In this document: in pieces, positions 27,014-35,502 of the stretch
Layout: each line of letters opens with the position of its first letter
Position numbering within the stretch: the first letter of the stretch is position 1
Source of the DNA: Aliidiomarina soli
GTDB lineage: Bacteria; Pseudomonadota; Gammaproteobacteria; Enterobacterales; Alteromonadaceae
Assembly: GCF_003986975.1 (NCBI RefSeq)
Contig: NZ_PIPO01000002.1
Coordinates: 1 to 64,000, forward strand
Direction of reading: 5' to 3'
DNA: 64,000 nucleotides
Notes under the pieces: generated by a model
What the model saw: only the letters and a program-made list of their open reading frames with translations
What the model was told of the DNA's origin: nothing
Databases searched by the model: none
Program-made: the position numbers and the translations under genes

Positions 27014-27397
27014 ATGTTTAAACGTACTTTTGCATTATCAGCTATCGCCGCCGCTCTGTTTTCAATGCCAGCTCTGGCTCAGGAACAGCAACAGGACCAG
27101 CAGGCTTATGCTCAGCAGCAAATGGAAGAGATGGCGAATGAGCCAGTTTCTGATGAGCAACTGGAACAATTCGCTGATGCATTAGATGAGATCGAGCGCA
27201 TCAACGATGAATTTGTCGCTGAACTTGAGCAAGCCGAAAACCAGGAAGAAGCGCAAGAACTGCAAATTGCAGCACAAAGCGAAATGGTTGAAGCAGTAGA
27301 AAACAGTGGTCTGTCTGTTGAAGAATACAACGCTATTGCGTATCGCATGCAGAACGACCCTGAAATTCAGCAACGCATCGAAGAACTTCGTTCTTAA
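27014..27397 (+). CDS. Secreted DUF4168 domain protein
   Basis: 127 residues from the ATG at 27014 with GAGGAG upstream. Signal peptide about 1-20 (cleaved after ALA). The mature part is Gln/Glu-rich and helical, with the DUF4168 pattern: VSDEQLEQFADALDEIERI, a Glu-rich middle, and LSVEEYNAIAYRMQNDPEIQQRI at the end. Function unknown; related proteins are small periplasmic or envelope-associated proteins. It has a sigma-54 promoter and is divergent from a kinase/sigma-54 regulator pair, so it is probably the main output of that system. A terminator follows directly. Confidence 0.9.
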   Translation: MFKRTFALSAIAAALFSMPALAQEQQQDQQAYAQQQMEEMANEPVSDEQLEQFADALDEIERINDEFVAELEQAENQEEAQELQIAAQSEMVEAVENSGLSVEEYNAIAYRMQNDPEIQQRIEELRS

Positions 27398-27419
27398 TTG
27401 CTGAAAGTAAACGAACCAA

Positions 27420-27448
27420 AGCGCGGCCACTCGGTCGCGCTTTTTTTT
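27420..27448 (+). terminator. Rho-independent terminator after the DUF4168 gene
   Basis: AGCGCG (27420-27425) pairs with CGCGCT (27436-27441), extended by imperfect pairing inside, followed by eight T residues (27441-27448). It lies 23 bases past the stop codon and shows the gene is monocistronic. Confidence 0.85.
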
Positions 27449-27575
27449 GGCCCATCCTTATCCTCAATTGTATGCGCGCTACCCCCATTGCCTGTCTGAA
27501 GTGGTATAGTTAGTACGCTAATAATTAACAAGCGTCTGAACGCTGCCGAATTTTACAACCGAGGATATAGTAATC

Positions 27576-29270
27576 ATGTTGCGACATTTAAGCCTACTGG
27601 CGGCCGTTGGCACCTTTGCTGTGGCCTGTTCGCCTGCCAATGGTCCGGCTGAGCAGGACTCCCCCGCCGATACGGCCCTTCAACCAATGGTCGACGCCGA
27701 CGGGTATGTCGACTACCGCTTTAATGAAAATTACCGCGAGCATCTGCGCACCTTATCAGCGGATGAATTCGAAGGCCGCGCCCCTGGCACCAAGGGTGAA
27801 GAATTAACCATCGAGTATGTCACCAGCTTATTCGAAGCCAATGGTATCGAGCCATTGAACGACGACTCCTATTTACAGCCTGTTCCCTTAGTGCGCATTG
27901 CCCCAACCCGGGTTACCAACCTGGCCATCGGCCATGATGGCAGCGACAGCGAATTTAAATATCGCGATGAGATGATGGTGTGGACTCCACGCGTAGTTGA
28001 CAGTGTGGCCGTGGAGAACAGTGACCTGGTATTTGTCGGTTACGGCATTGTAGCCCCTGAATTTGACTGGAATGACTACGAAGGTCTTGATGTCGAAGGC
28101 AAAACCGTAGTGATGTTTGTCAATGACCCCGGCTACGCCACGCAGGACGACTCGTTGTTCACCGGCAATGCCATGACCTACTACGGCCGCTGGACCTACA
28201 AGTTCGAAGAAGCCGCCCGTCAGGGTGCTACCGGCGCCATTATTATTCACGAAACCGGCCCGGCCGGGTATGGCTGGGGTGTGATCGCAGGCGGTTCTCC
28301 GGTTCGTTTTGATCTGGCGCGCGACAACCGCAATATGGACCGTAGCGAAATCGAAGGCTGGATTACTGCTGAGAGCGCCGAAAAGCTCTTCGCTAACGTC
28401 GATATGACACTTGAAGAGGCACATCAACAGGCGCTATCCAGCGATTTCGAACCCATGTCACTGAATGCTCAGGCTTCAGTCACGGTGGAAAATGAGTTTA
28501 GCTACATCGACACTCATAACATTGCTGGTTACATTCCGGGGTCTGAACACCCGGGTGAGCATATTATCTACATGGCCCACTGGGATCATTTAGGCGTCGA
28601 GCCAATCAGCGGCGACATCTACAATGGTGCGCAGGACAATGCCAGTGGCACAGCCGGTGTACTGTCGATGGCAGAAGAGTTCGCCAAAGGGCAAGCGCCA
28701 GAGCGTTCAGTTGTATTTCTGTTGGTCGGTGCTGAAGAACGCGGATTACTCGGCTCTGCCTGGTATGCCTCCAACCCTTTGCTGCCGTTAGAGCAAGCCG
28801 TCGCAGGCATCAACATGGATGTGCTCAATGTGTATGGCCCCATGCGTGACTTTGTCGTGGTTGGCTGGGAGAATTCTGATATTCAGGACTACGCTGCACC
28901 GTTCGTTGATATGCAGAATCGTCACATGGCGCCGGAAACAAACCCGGAAGCAGGGATCTTCTATCGCTCAGATCACGTCAGCCTGGCTAATAAAGGGGTT
29001 CCTGTACTTTATGCAAAAGGTGGCAACGACCACTTCGAGCTCGGCGAGAGCTGGGGTCAGGAGCAGCGTGCTATCTTCAACCGTGAGGCCTATCACAAAC
29101 CAGCCGACGAGTACGATCCGGAATGGGATTTACGCGGCACCCATCAGGACCTGTGGATTTATTTTCGGGTTGGCAACCAACTGGCCAACAGCCGTGACTG
29201 GCCACAATGGGCACAGGGTAATGAGTTTGAAGCCCTACGCCTGGAATCGGAACAACAGCGTCAGCAATAA
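27576..29270 (+). CDS. M28 family zinc metallopeptidase with PA domain (lipoprotein)
   Basis: 564 residues. Lipobox FAVAC puts the lipidated Cys at about residue 18. A PA (protease-associated) insert spans about 115-290, and the M28 catalytic part shows MAHWDHLG (Zn His, about 334), AQDNASGTAG (Asp), GAEERGLLGS (catalytic and Zn Glu), an Asp in NMDVLN, and a late YRSDHVSLA His. Such enzymes are secreted aminopeptidases or peptidase-like proteins feeding on peptides, consistent with a proteolytic marine lifestyle. ATG 27576 with GAGGA upstream. Confidence 0.92.
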   Translation: MLRHLSLLAAVGTFAVACSPANGPAEQDSPADTALQPMVDADGYVDYRFNENYREHLRTLSADEFEGRAPGTKGEELTIEYVTSLFEANGIEPLNDDSYLQPVPLVRIAPTRVTNLAIGHDGSDSEFKYRDEMMVWTPRVVDSVAVENSDLVFVGYGIVAPEFDWNDYEGLDVEGKTVVMFVNDPGYATQDDSLFTGNAMTYYGRWTYKFEEAARQGATGAIIIHETGPAGYGWGVIAGGSPVRFDLARDNRNMDRSEIEGWITAESAEKLFANVDMTLEEAHQQALSSDFEPMSLNAQASVTVENEFSYIDTHNIAGYIPGSEHPGEHIIYMAHWDHLGVEPISGDIYNGAQDNASGTAGVLSMAEEFAKGQAPERSVVFLLVGAEERGLLGSAWYASNPLLPLEQAVAGINMDVLNVYGPMRDFVVVGWENSDIQDYAAPFVDMQNRHMAPETNPEAGIFYRSDHVSLANKGVPVLYAKGGNDHFELGESWGQEQRAIFNREAYHKPADEYDPEWDLRGTHQDLWIYFRVGNQLANSRDWPQWAQGNEFEALRLESEQQRQQ

Positions 29271-29280
29271 GCCGGGTAGG

Positions 29281-30324
29281 TCAGGCGGTTTGCCGTTGCA
29301 AGCCGCTTTGCTGCCATAGTTGCTGCGATAAGTGTGCCACTGGCGTTTTCGCGCCGGTGGCAATCCATTTCGCTACATGCTGACTCACATCGGGCCACTG
29401 CAACCGGGCATGAGATGGGCTCTGGATCCAGCGGTGCACCCGTTCAGGCTCGAGATGCTGACAGACACCAGCCAAACCTTCATGCTGTAAACAATGCGCA
29501 TTGGCAACCTGTTCAAACTGCCCCTGCAGCGGCTTTACCAGCAACTTCTTACCACTGGCCAGCGCCTCACTGCTGGTCCCAAAGCCAGCATTGGCGATGA
29601 TTCCTTCTGCTTTACTGAATGCGTGTCTAAAACCTTCCCGAGAAGGAGCAAAATAGGTCGCGTTCGCGGTCACCCGAGGTGTTGCTTCAGGGTGAAAAAC
29701 ATCAAACTGATACTCTGGCAGCGCCTGCAACAACACATCAATGTCCGCCAACGGCTCGAACGGTAAATAGACCAGGTAACGTTTCGATTGAGCGCTGCCC
29801 AGTTCTCCGACTGGTGCAATTAACGGCGGTAAGGTGGATGAATTGAGCGGACTCCAGTGCGTTCCTAATGCTTCATCGCAAGGGGCAAACTGGCGGATCA
29901 TCGCACGCTGTAATGGATTAACCGGCAATGCATGGTGCCCTTGCCAGAACGCATACTGACGGCCCAGCCCAATGCAACGAACCCCCTGCCGTCTGGCGGC
30001 CCAGGCGGACACCGGCTCAAAGTCCGTCACCACCAGATCATAGCCACTCAGGTCAAGCTCATGGACGTCCTGCCAAAAGCGCCACCATGGGTTCTGACTT
30101 AAGGTATCGCGAATAGAGACTCGCCCTCCGCGGGTGGCAAAACTGAGCCCGGCTCGCCAACTGAAGTCTCCTAATGCGTCGACCCCGAACAACTTGGCCC
30201 GTTTGCGCCCCGAAAGCAGAAAATCAACCTTCAACTCTGGGCAGGACTCAAATGCAGTTGCCATCGCCAGCGCGCGGGTTAAGTGGCCATTGCCGGTCCC
30301 CTGAACACCATATAGAATTCGCAT
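29281..30324 (-). CDS. Glycosyltransferase family protein (MJ1255/VC2487-like)
   Basis: 347 residues. GT-B fold: an N-terminal MRILYGVQGTGNGHLTRALAMA typical of the MJ1255/VC2487 uncharacterised glycosyltransferase group, and a C-terminal nucleotide-sugar site region (IIANAGFGTSSEALASGKKLLVKPLQGQFEQ). The closest known fold relatives are MurG and UDP-glycosyltransferases. Acceptor and donor are unknown. It begins at the stop of the PAP2 gene (TAATG overlap), so the two form an operon perhaps acting on a lipid-linked sugar, which is inference. Confidence 0.85.
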   Translation of the reverse strand: MRILYGVQGTGNGHLTRALAMATAFESCPELKVDFLLSGRKRAKLFGVDALGDFSWRAGLSFATRGGRVSIRDTLSQNPWWRFWQDVHELDLSGYDLVVTDFEPVSAWAARRQGVRCIGLGRQYAFWQGHHALPVNPLQRAMIRQFAPCDEALGTHWSPLNSSTLPPLIAPVGELGSAQSKRYLVYLPFEPLADIDVLLQALPEYQFDVFHPEATPRVTANATYFAPSREGFRHAFSKAEGIIANAGFGTSSEALASGKKLLVKPLQGQFEQVANAHCLQHEGLAGVCQHLEPERVHRWIQSPSHARLQWPDVSQHVAKWIATGAKTPVAHLSQQLWQQSGLQRQTA

Positions 30325-30851
30325 TATATTAACTCCATAGTAATCAGTGCCAGGTAAGCGAAGCCGCTGCCTAAACCAGCGCCAGCCAGAATGTCAGTGG
30401 GGTAGTGCACACCCAGCGCAACGCGGGACAAGCCGATGGTCACTGCCCAGGTAATTAACCAGGGCGCCGCCTGAGGGAAAAAGTGACTGGCAATAATGGC
30501 AAACACGAACGCACCCGTGGTGTGACCGGAGGGGAAACTGAATTTATCGCTGGCCTGGATCACCGCGCAGATCTTTAACCGTTGATAAGGCCGCTGACGA
30601 CGCAGAGTGTTTTTCAGTACAACATAGACTGGTAGTTCCACAGCGAAGGTCAGACAAAGTAGCCAGAACATGGTGCTTGCACCGGGTTGTTCAGTGAGCA
30701 CTAAACCAGCGCACAACAATGCGTACATCCAGCCGTCACCACTCATTGAGACAACCCTGGCCAGGACTACCTTGGGCCTGCATTGCCAGGTTCCACTAAA
30801 CCACCGATAGGACACTTCATCGTAGCGTTGAATATAATCTAACCATTTCAT
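30324..30851 (-). CDS. PAP2 family membrane phosphatase
   Basis: 175 residues with about five hydrophobic segments. The three acid-phosphatase motifs are present: KNTLRRQRP (about 85-93), FPSGHTTG (about 117-124) and SRVALGVHYPTD (about 146-157). Substrates in this family include undecaprenyl diphosphate, phosphatidic acid or phosphatidylglycerophosphate. The stop codon overlaps the start of the downstream glycosyltransferase. Confidence 0.9.
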   Translation of the reverse strand: MKWLDYIQRYDEVSYRWFSGTWQCRPKVVLARVVSMSGDGWMYALLCAGLVLTEQPGASTMFWLLCLTFAVELPVYVVLKNTLRRQRPYQRLKICAVIQASDKFSFPSGHTTGAFVFAIIASHFFPQAAPWLITWAVTIGLSRVALGVHYPTDILAGAGLGSGFAYLALITMELI

Positions 30852-31013
30852 ACGCGTCTCCGCTTATGGCGAATTTTTCAGCAGCATACGAAGCCAGGAT
30901 GACGCTTTCGTAACAAACAGATGACGCTTTGATGACAAAGTTACCTGCCCCTCTTAACCCGTACTCGAAAAGGGGGTATAGTCTGCAACAAAATAAAATT
31001 TGAGCAGTTGTAA

Positions 31014-31931
31014 ATGAAAGTTGTTGTTAATATACACAGGGCGGTGTTACTGCTGTTGCTAATTCAGGGCACAGCGATGGCTCAGACCCAGTTCGACTGG
31101 CCAGCGGACGGCGAGTCGGTGATCGGTGAAGTGCAAACGGTTCGGGTTGCCGATGGCGAAACGTTACTGGATATTGCGGAGCGCCACGGCCTGGGCTATG
31201 CCGATATCCGGGATGCTAACTTGCATCTGGATCCCTGGTTACCAGAAGTGGGCGCCAGCGTTACCCTGCCTACGCAATATGTATTACCGGACGTGACCTG
31301 GGAAGGAATTGTGATTAATCTGGCTGAATACCGCCTGTATTACTTTCTACCCGATGAAAATACGATTCATACCTTCCCGGTAGGGATTGGCCGGGGAAAT
31401 ACTCCCACCCCTCAGGGCGACATGAATATCACGGCCCGCATCCCAAACCCAACCTGGTACCCGCCTGAGTCTATTCGTCAACGCTGGGAAGAACAGGGCC
31501 GCGAGATCCGCCGCGTAGTTCCGGCAGGCCCAGACAACCCACTTGGCCCCTATGCGATTAACTTAAGCGCCCAGGGCTACCTGATACACGGAACCAATCA
31601 GCGTTTTGGCATCGGGGCGCAAACCAGTGCTGGCTGCATCCGCATGAATAACCACGACATCGAGGCGCTGGTCTATATGACAGCCATCGGTGTGCCGGTG
31701 CGTATTATTGATAAGCCATTAAAAATCGGAGTCACTCAGGGTAAGATGGTGATGGAAGTACATCGTGAGGTAAATCAAGGTACTGCGCCTGCAAGTTCGA
31801 CAGATTTAGTCTATACCTTAACCCAAACGCGTGATACTAATTCAGAGCGAGCAGGGCAAATAGACTGGGACATGGTAGAGCTTGCCTTTACTCGCAAAAC
31901 AGGTATCCCGTTAACAATTTCGTACCAATAA
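31014..31931 (+). CDS. L,D-transpeptidase (ErfK/YbiS/YcfS/YnhG family)
   Basis: 305 residues with a signal peptide (about 1-23). A LysM-like segment (VRVADGETLLDIAERHGLGYADIRDANL, about 44-72) precedes the YkuD catalytic domain (about 97-235) with the signature HGTNQ and SAGCIRMNN (catalytic Cys about 209). These enzymes join peptidoglycan peptides or attach Braun-type lipoprotein to peptidoglycan. The next gene, 46 bases downstream, encodes an Lpp-like lipoprotein, suggesting an enzyme and substrate pair. Confidence 0.93.
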   Translation: MKVVVNIHRAVLLLLLIQGTAMAQTQFDWPADGESVIGEVQTVRVADGETLLDIAERHGLGYADIRDANLHLDPWLPEVGASVTLPTQYVLPDVTWEGIVINLAEYRLYYFLPDENTIHTFPVGIGRGNTPTPQGDMNITARIPNPTWYPPESIRQRWEEQGREIRRVVPAGPDNPLGPYAINLSAQGYLIHGTNQRFGIGAQTSAGCIRMNNHDIEALVYMTAIGVPVRIIDKPLKIGVTQGKMVMEVHREVNQGTAPASSTDLVYTLTQTRDTNSERAGQIDWDMVELAFTRKTGIPLTISYQ

Positions 31932-31977
31932 GCAACCTCTGCTTGTAAGCACTATCAGAGCAAAAATGGAGAATACA

Positions 31978-32265
31978 ATGATCAATAAGCCGTTAAAAAC
32001 TAAAGCCCTCTTGGTTCTAGCCAGTGCAGGTATGCTATTTCTGTCTGGCTGTGCGTCACAAGCGCAACAAGACGAAGTCACTGACTTGCGTGCCCAGGTT
32101 CGCAACGCTGAGCGTTCTGCTGAACAGTGTGAAGCGCGCAGCGCTGAGCTTGAGCAACGTGCTGAAGTAGCCGAGCAGCGTGCTCAGGAACTGCAGACTC
32201 GCAGCCGTGAGCTGGAGCGCCGTATGCAGCGGATGGAAGAGCGCATGGGTAGCGCAAAAAATTAA
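31978..32265 (+). CDS. Small coiled-coil lipoprotein (Lpp/OprI-like)
   Basis: 95 residues from the ATG at 31978 (GGAG upstream). Signal with lipobox LSGC (Cys about 23), then an uninterrupted heptad coiled coil rich in Glu, Arg and Gln (EQRAEVAEQRAQELQTRSRE). Size and build match Braun lipoprotein or OprI, which form trimeric coiled coils tethering the outer membrane to peptidoglycan. The C terminus ends in SAKN: the Lys is penultimate rather than terminal, so covalent attachment is uncertain. Its position directly after an L,D-transpeptidase supports an envelope-anchoring role. Confidence 0.85.
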   Translation: MINKPLKTKALLVLASAGMLFLSGCASQAQQDEVTDLRAQVRNAERSAEQCEARSAELEQRAEVAEQRAQELQTRSRELERRMQRMEERMGSAKN

Positions 32266-32298
32266 TTTTGTTCCCCACGCTACAAGAACACGCTTTCT

Positions 32299-32320
32299 AA
32301 GGCCCCTCCGGGGCCTTTTT
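32299..32320 (+). terminator. Rho-independent terminator after the lipoprotein gene
   Basis: AAGGCCCC (32299-32306), loop TCC, GGGGCCTT (32310-32317), then a T run to 32320. Located 34 bases after the stop. Confidence 0.9.
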
Positions 32321-32372
32321 CATACCCCCGTATTTCGTATATTTAACGTGCAAATCTCATTCTCCGTGTTAA

Positions 32373-32391
32373 TATAAAAATTGATTTTATA
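32373..32391. promoter_or_regulatory. Inverted repeat upstream of csgD
   Basis: TATAAAA (32373-32379), 5-base spacer, TTTTATA (32385-32391). It sits 43 bases before the csgD start, within the probable promoter, and could be an operator or overlap a -10 element. Assignment is tentative. Confidence 0.35.
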
Positions 32392-32433
32392 ACAAATGGA
32401 TTGAGATCCATACAAGGGGTTATGAGGGTTGTT

Positions 32434-33117
32434 ATGTCAAAGTATAATAAATTTCTGATTGTATCTAACAGCGCCAAGCCAACCAATATCGCGTTACTCG
32501 CCAATTCTATTGATATTGAAACAGAGTCAAAAAGTCGCTCTGAGCTTTTTCATATGGACGTCGACGCTGACGCAATGGTGGCGTATTCGATGGCTGGGAA
32601 GCAGTTAACTCACAATCATACAGCCAGTGAAATAAACCTGATTGCGCAGCGGTTCCCTATTTTTGTATTCGACGTTGCTCGTGGCAGTTGTGATCCGCAG
32701 CAAGCATTGGATCTCGGCGTGCGAGGGATTATTTATAGCGATGATCAGCTGGACAAACTGTTAACCGCATTTAAAGTATTAAGCGAAGGTCAGCTGTATT
32801 ACCCGCGCTGGCTCCTTTCAGAATTAGTCAACGAAATGCTGACCCGGCGCATTGAACAAACCAACAATAGCGACAGCGCCTTCCCGCACACTTCACTAAC
32901 CAAACAAGAACTGAATATTGTAAAACTGGTGGCGCAGGGAGCACGCAACAAAGAAGTGGCTTATCAGCTGAACATCAGTGCCCATACGGTTAAAACGCAC
33001 TTGTCATCCATCTTCAGAAAAACTCAGGCACGTAATCGGGTTGAGCTTTTACGCTGGTCTCAACAGTCCAATATTGTTAATTACCATCCGGACTTTTCCA
33101 TTAAATCCGAAGCTTGA
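32434..33117 (+). CDS. csgD: CsgD-like LuxR-family biofilm/curli regulator
   Basis: 227 residues from the ATG at 32434 (GAGGG upstream; the frame is open from 32401). N-terminal receiver-like domain without the canonical acidic pair, as in CsgD, with one Asp in FVFDVARG at a phospho-acceptor-like place. C-terminal LuxR helix-turn-helix (LTKQELNIVKLVAQGARNKEVAYQ and AHTVKTHLSSIF). In E. coli CsgD activates the curli operon. Here the gene is convergent to csgA-B-E-F-G and ends at a shared terminator, so it should act in trans on the csgA and csgB promoters. Confidence 0.88.
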   Translation: MSKYNKFLIVSNSAKPTNIALLANSIDIETESKSRSELFHMDVDADAMVAYSMAGKQLTHNHTASEINLIAQRFPIFVFDVARGSCDPQQALDLGVRGIIYSDDQLDKLLTAFKVLSEGQLYYPRWLLSELVNEMLTRRIEQTNNSDSAFPHTSLTKQELNIVKLVAQGARNKEVAYQLNISAHTVKTHLSSIFRKTQARNRVELLRWSQQSNIVNYHPDFSIKSEA

Positions 33118-33140
33118 CCCCATCGGTCGATGGTACGATG

Positions 33141-33169
33141 AAAAAACGCCGCATTTGCGGCGTTTTTTT
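33141..33169. terminator. Bidirectional terminator between csgD and csgG
   Basis: AACGCCGC (33145-33152), loop ATTT, GCGGCGTT (33157-33164), with T run to 33169 on the plus strand and an A run (33141-33146) giving T on the minus strand. It serves both csgD and the convergent csgBEFG transcript. Confidence 0.9.
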
Positions 33170-33213
33170 AATTCAGCCCCTGACGGGCTTACTACATTCC
33201 TGCGAACTGCGTG

Positions 33214-33975
33214 CTAACTTGCAGAGCGCCAGAAGCCGCGTTCTTTACCCCGCTCAATAAGCTCAACCAAGGCCGTTTCCATGGCCCGCTGAACAGAAAG
33301 CTGAACAGGTTCATTCATAGAGAAGCCACCTTCTGCTTCCGCCAGTCGGTTCAGCGACACATAACGGAATAAGCCCGCACGCACCTCGGTTGAAAACACC
33401 TTTTTGGTTGACGAAACCGATAGCAAAACCTGGCCTGTATGCACATCGACCGCGCGCAAATAAACCGATATCTGATCTTCTCGGTACATCTCTGACATCC
33501 CTATGCCAAAGTATTCCGCACCGATCCCGCCTGACGTGGTATTGGTGTCGTAGCTGATAATACCGCCCTCCAGCAGTAGCCGCGCTTCTTTCAACGGCGG
33601 CAGGTCCTGACCATTACCCGCTGAATTATATATCTGACGTTCAGTTAACAGGTTCTGCAGGTTTTCCCGTTCCAGCGGGGCGAACCAACCTGAGTCCAGC
33701 AACAGTTGCATCATCATCGATGTCCCGCCCTGGGTAACAGCAGTTGAGAAACTTGAAACATTAGCCTGTGGCTTGTATTGGCCAGTCTGATCGCGAAACG
33801 CATAGACAGTGACTGGAATTGGGGTTCCAGGGCGAGGCTGCTCACGCAGATACTCCATAACCGAACTGCGTGCATCTATGGTCGCAGGTTCAATATTGAA
33901 ATTTTCCGGTTTAGGCACGATAGAGCAGGCGGTCAAAGAGAGGCCCGCCAGAGCCATGATAAATACTCTACGCAT
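33214..33975 (-). CDS. csgG: Curli secretion channel lipoprotein CsgG
   Basis: 253 residues. Lipobox LTAC (Cys about 17). The CsgG pattern is clear: VTVYAFRDQTGQYKP (about 56-70), FSTAVTQGGTSMMMQLLLDSGWF, ERENLQNLLTERQI, GGIISYDTNTTSGGIGAEYFGIG, and VSLRA-type strands. CsgG forms a nonameric outer-membrane channel exporting curlin subunits, with CsgE as plug and CsgF as surface partner. Last gene of csgB-E-F-G, one base after the csgF stop. Confidence 0.95.
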   Translation of the reverse strand: MRRVFIMALAGLSLTACSIVPKPENFNIEPATIDARSSVMEYLREQPRPGTPIPVTVYAFRDQTGQYKPQANVSSFSTAVTQGGTSMMMQLLLDSGWFAPLERENLQNLLTERQIYNSAGNGQDLPPLKEARLLLEGGIISYDTNTTSGGIGAEYFGIGMSEMYREDQISVYLRAVDVHTGQVLLSVSSTKKVFSTEVRAGLFRYVSLNRLAEAEGGFSMNEPVQLSVQRAMETALVELIERGKERGFWRSAS

Positions 33976-33976
33976 C

Positions 33977-34375
33977 TTAACCTCCCCAGCCCGGCATGGT
34001 GATAACGGTCACTTCACCACTGCTGTTGTTGGTAATATAAACCAACACACTGCCGTCAGGCTGGCCAGTCACTTCCACCGTGTATTCTCCGGTATCATAG
34101 ACCCCTTCAACTAAATCGCCGTCCGCTATGCGGCGGGTTAAGCTATTAATGATGTTTCGTTCCAGCTGCTCCTGAAAACGCTGCACAAACGAACGCTGAT
34201 TACTTTCGGGCCGGTGTGCATTTTGACTTTGCGCTTTTTGCAGCAGAAACGAGCCGTTCATCGGGTTGCCACCGAAGCTGGGATTGACAGGTTCATAGAC
34301 CAGTTGAGTGGCACTAGCCTGGGTAGTAACGCCGATAACAGCGAACAAAGCGGTTAATTTGAAAATTGCTTTCAT
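33977..34375 (-). CDS. csgF: Curli assembly protein CsgF
   Basis: 132 residues with a signal peptide (about 1-22). The mature N terminus TQLVYEPVNPSFGGNPMNG contains the conserved CsgG-contacting segment, and the C-terminal half is beta-rich (TGEYTVEVTGQ, GSVLVYITN). CsgF couples the CsgG pore to the nucleator CsgB on the cell surface. It lies between csgE (nine bases upstream) and csgG. Confidence 0.94.
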   Translation of the reverse strand: MKAIFKLTALFAVIGVTTQASATQLVYEPVNPSFGGNPMNGSFLLQKAQSQNAHRPESNQRSFVQRFQEQLERNIINSLTRRIADGDLVEGVYDTGEYTVEVTGQPDGSVLVYITNNSSGEVTVITMPGWGG

Positions 34376-34384
34376 GGCCGTTCC

Positions 34385-34801
34385 TTATTGTAATTGTTGT
34401 AGAATCGAGTCAGCGACAGCACGAGCTTTCAAATCTGCGACTCTGTCGAGACTGATCAAAATTGCCTGCTCCGCCACTTTCTTTACGTCGCTGTGACGGC
34501 GTCCAAAATAGGTTTGAAAAATGGTTTCCTGTTCAATTTCGACCCAGAGACGGGTACCAGCCTGGGGGTATACCTGCTCATGAATAACCACTGTCAGCCC
34601 CTCGGTATCGGGAATATCGCGCCAGTAGCTGGTGTAGTAAAAAAAGAAATCTTTACCGAAACGCGTGATGGTTCGGTCCAGCACCAGACCACTTAACTCA
34701 ATATCAGAGGACTGCGAAGATGCGGTTCCAGGAATGAGAGCAGGGGCTAAGAGGAATAGGATAAACAACCACTTAGCCGGTGAACGACGGCCTGTAAACA
34801 T
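34385..34801 (-). CDS. csgE: Curli secretion specificity factor CsgE
   Basis: 138 residues with a signal peptide (about 1-29). Family features: ELSGLVLDRTITRFGKDFFFYY and FFFYYTSYWRD, the VVIHEQVYPQAGTRLWVEI strand pair, and a C-terminal helix. CsgE caps the periplasmic side of CsgG and selects curlin subunits. Ten bases downstream of csgB. Confidence 0.93.
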   Translation of the reverse strand: MFTGRRSPAKWLFILFLLAPALIPGTASSQSSDIELSGLVLDRTITRFGKDFFFYYTSYWRDIPDTEGLTVVIHEQVYPQAGTRLWVEIEQETIFQTYFGRRHSDVKKVAEQAILISLDRVADLKARAVADSILQQLQ

Positions 34802-34811
34802 GATCCACCTG

Positions 34812-35261
34812 TTAATACTGAGTCACTGTCATACTGGCTTCGAAGCCAGTTTGCAGAATTTGTATCTGGTTGTAGTGACCAAGCTGCTCCAGATGAATAG
34901 CGTTGTCGTACCCTTCCTGCACAATGTCAGCCGTGTTGTAGCTGCCATTCTGATAGGCCTGAACGTTATTGCCAGAGCCTATCTGGGTTGCATTTACCTG
35001 GTTGTCCTGACCGATTTGAGTCAGGTTGAGTTGCTGGTAGCTACCTGATTGAGACAAGATAGCCTGGTTGTTACTGCCGTCCTGCACCAGTTGCAGCTGG
35101 TTGCCGCTAAGGCCTGCGGAAGCCGCGGTACCGAAGCTAGCCATTTGCTGGCGCTCAAGCAAACTGGCCAGGCCAACTGGTAACTCAGACGATGCATGTA
35201 CTGCTGGCAAGAACAAACTTATTACTGCAGCTAAACTTATTGTTGTTTTTAGGAAAGCCAT
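34812..35261 (-). CDS. csgB: Curlin minor subunit / nucleator CsgB
   Basis: 149 residues from the ATG at 35261 (AGGGA upstream; the open frame to 35309 has no ribosome site). Signal peptide about 1-23. About five imperfect curlin repeats of Q-x-G-x-x-N type (QDGSNNQAILSQSGSYQQ, QIGQDNQVNATQIGSGNN and so on). Size and position before csgE fit the nucleator, which anchors curli fibres with CsgF. Confidence 0.9.
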   Translation of the reverse strand: MAFLKTTISLAAVISLFLPAVHASSELPVGLASLLERQQMASFGTAASAGLSGNQLQLVQDGSNNQAILSQSGSYQQLNLTQIGQDNQVNATQIGSGNNVQAYQNGSYNTADIVQEGYDNAIHLEQLGHYNQIQILQTGFEASMTVTQY

Positions 35262-35460
35262 GATTGTGTCCCTTAGGTTCCTAGTCGCTAGTGTTAGTAC
35301 ATTAGCCACTCTTAGCCCCTTATCAATCGTATTATTGGGCTAGCGTGGCTCTGATAAAAATCGGGAGATTAAATAAAAAACCTTTATTTGTTATTGGGTT
35401 AATTATTTATTCGTGAGACCAATAGACGTAATTAGGTAGCCCCTTTCTACTAATTCGGGA
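35262..35460 (-). promoter_or_regulatory. csgBEFG promoter region
   Basis: This gap holds the promoter of the csgB-E-F-G unit, since a terminator separates it from csgA. It is A/T-rich. Reading the minus strand, ATTTTTATC (35353-35361) and TAGCCCAA (35335-35342) recur upstream of csgA at 37244-37260 with different spacing, a candidate CsgD-related element. I could not fix -35/-10 boxes. Confidence 0.4.
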
Positions 35461-35462
35461 AT

Positions 35463-35491
35463 AAAAAAAGCCACCGAAAGCGGTGGCTTTT
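35463..35491 (-). terminator. Terminator of csgA
   Basis: On the minus strand GCCACCG and CGGTGGC form a stem with a 4-base loop, followed by a run of T (35463-35469). It lies 12 bases past the csgA stop, so most csgA transcripts end before csgB. Confidence 0.88.
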
Positions 35492-35502
35492 CAGATCCTT
35501 TC

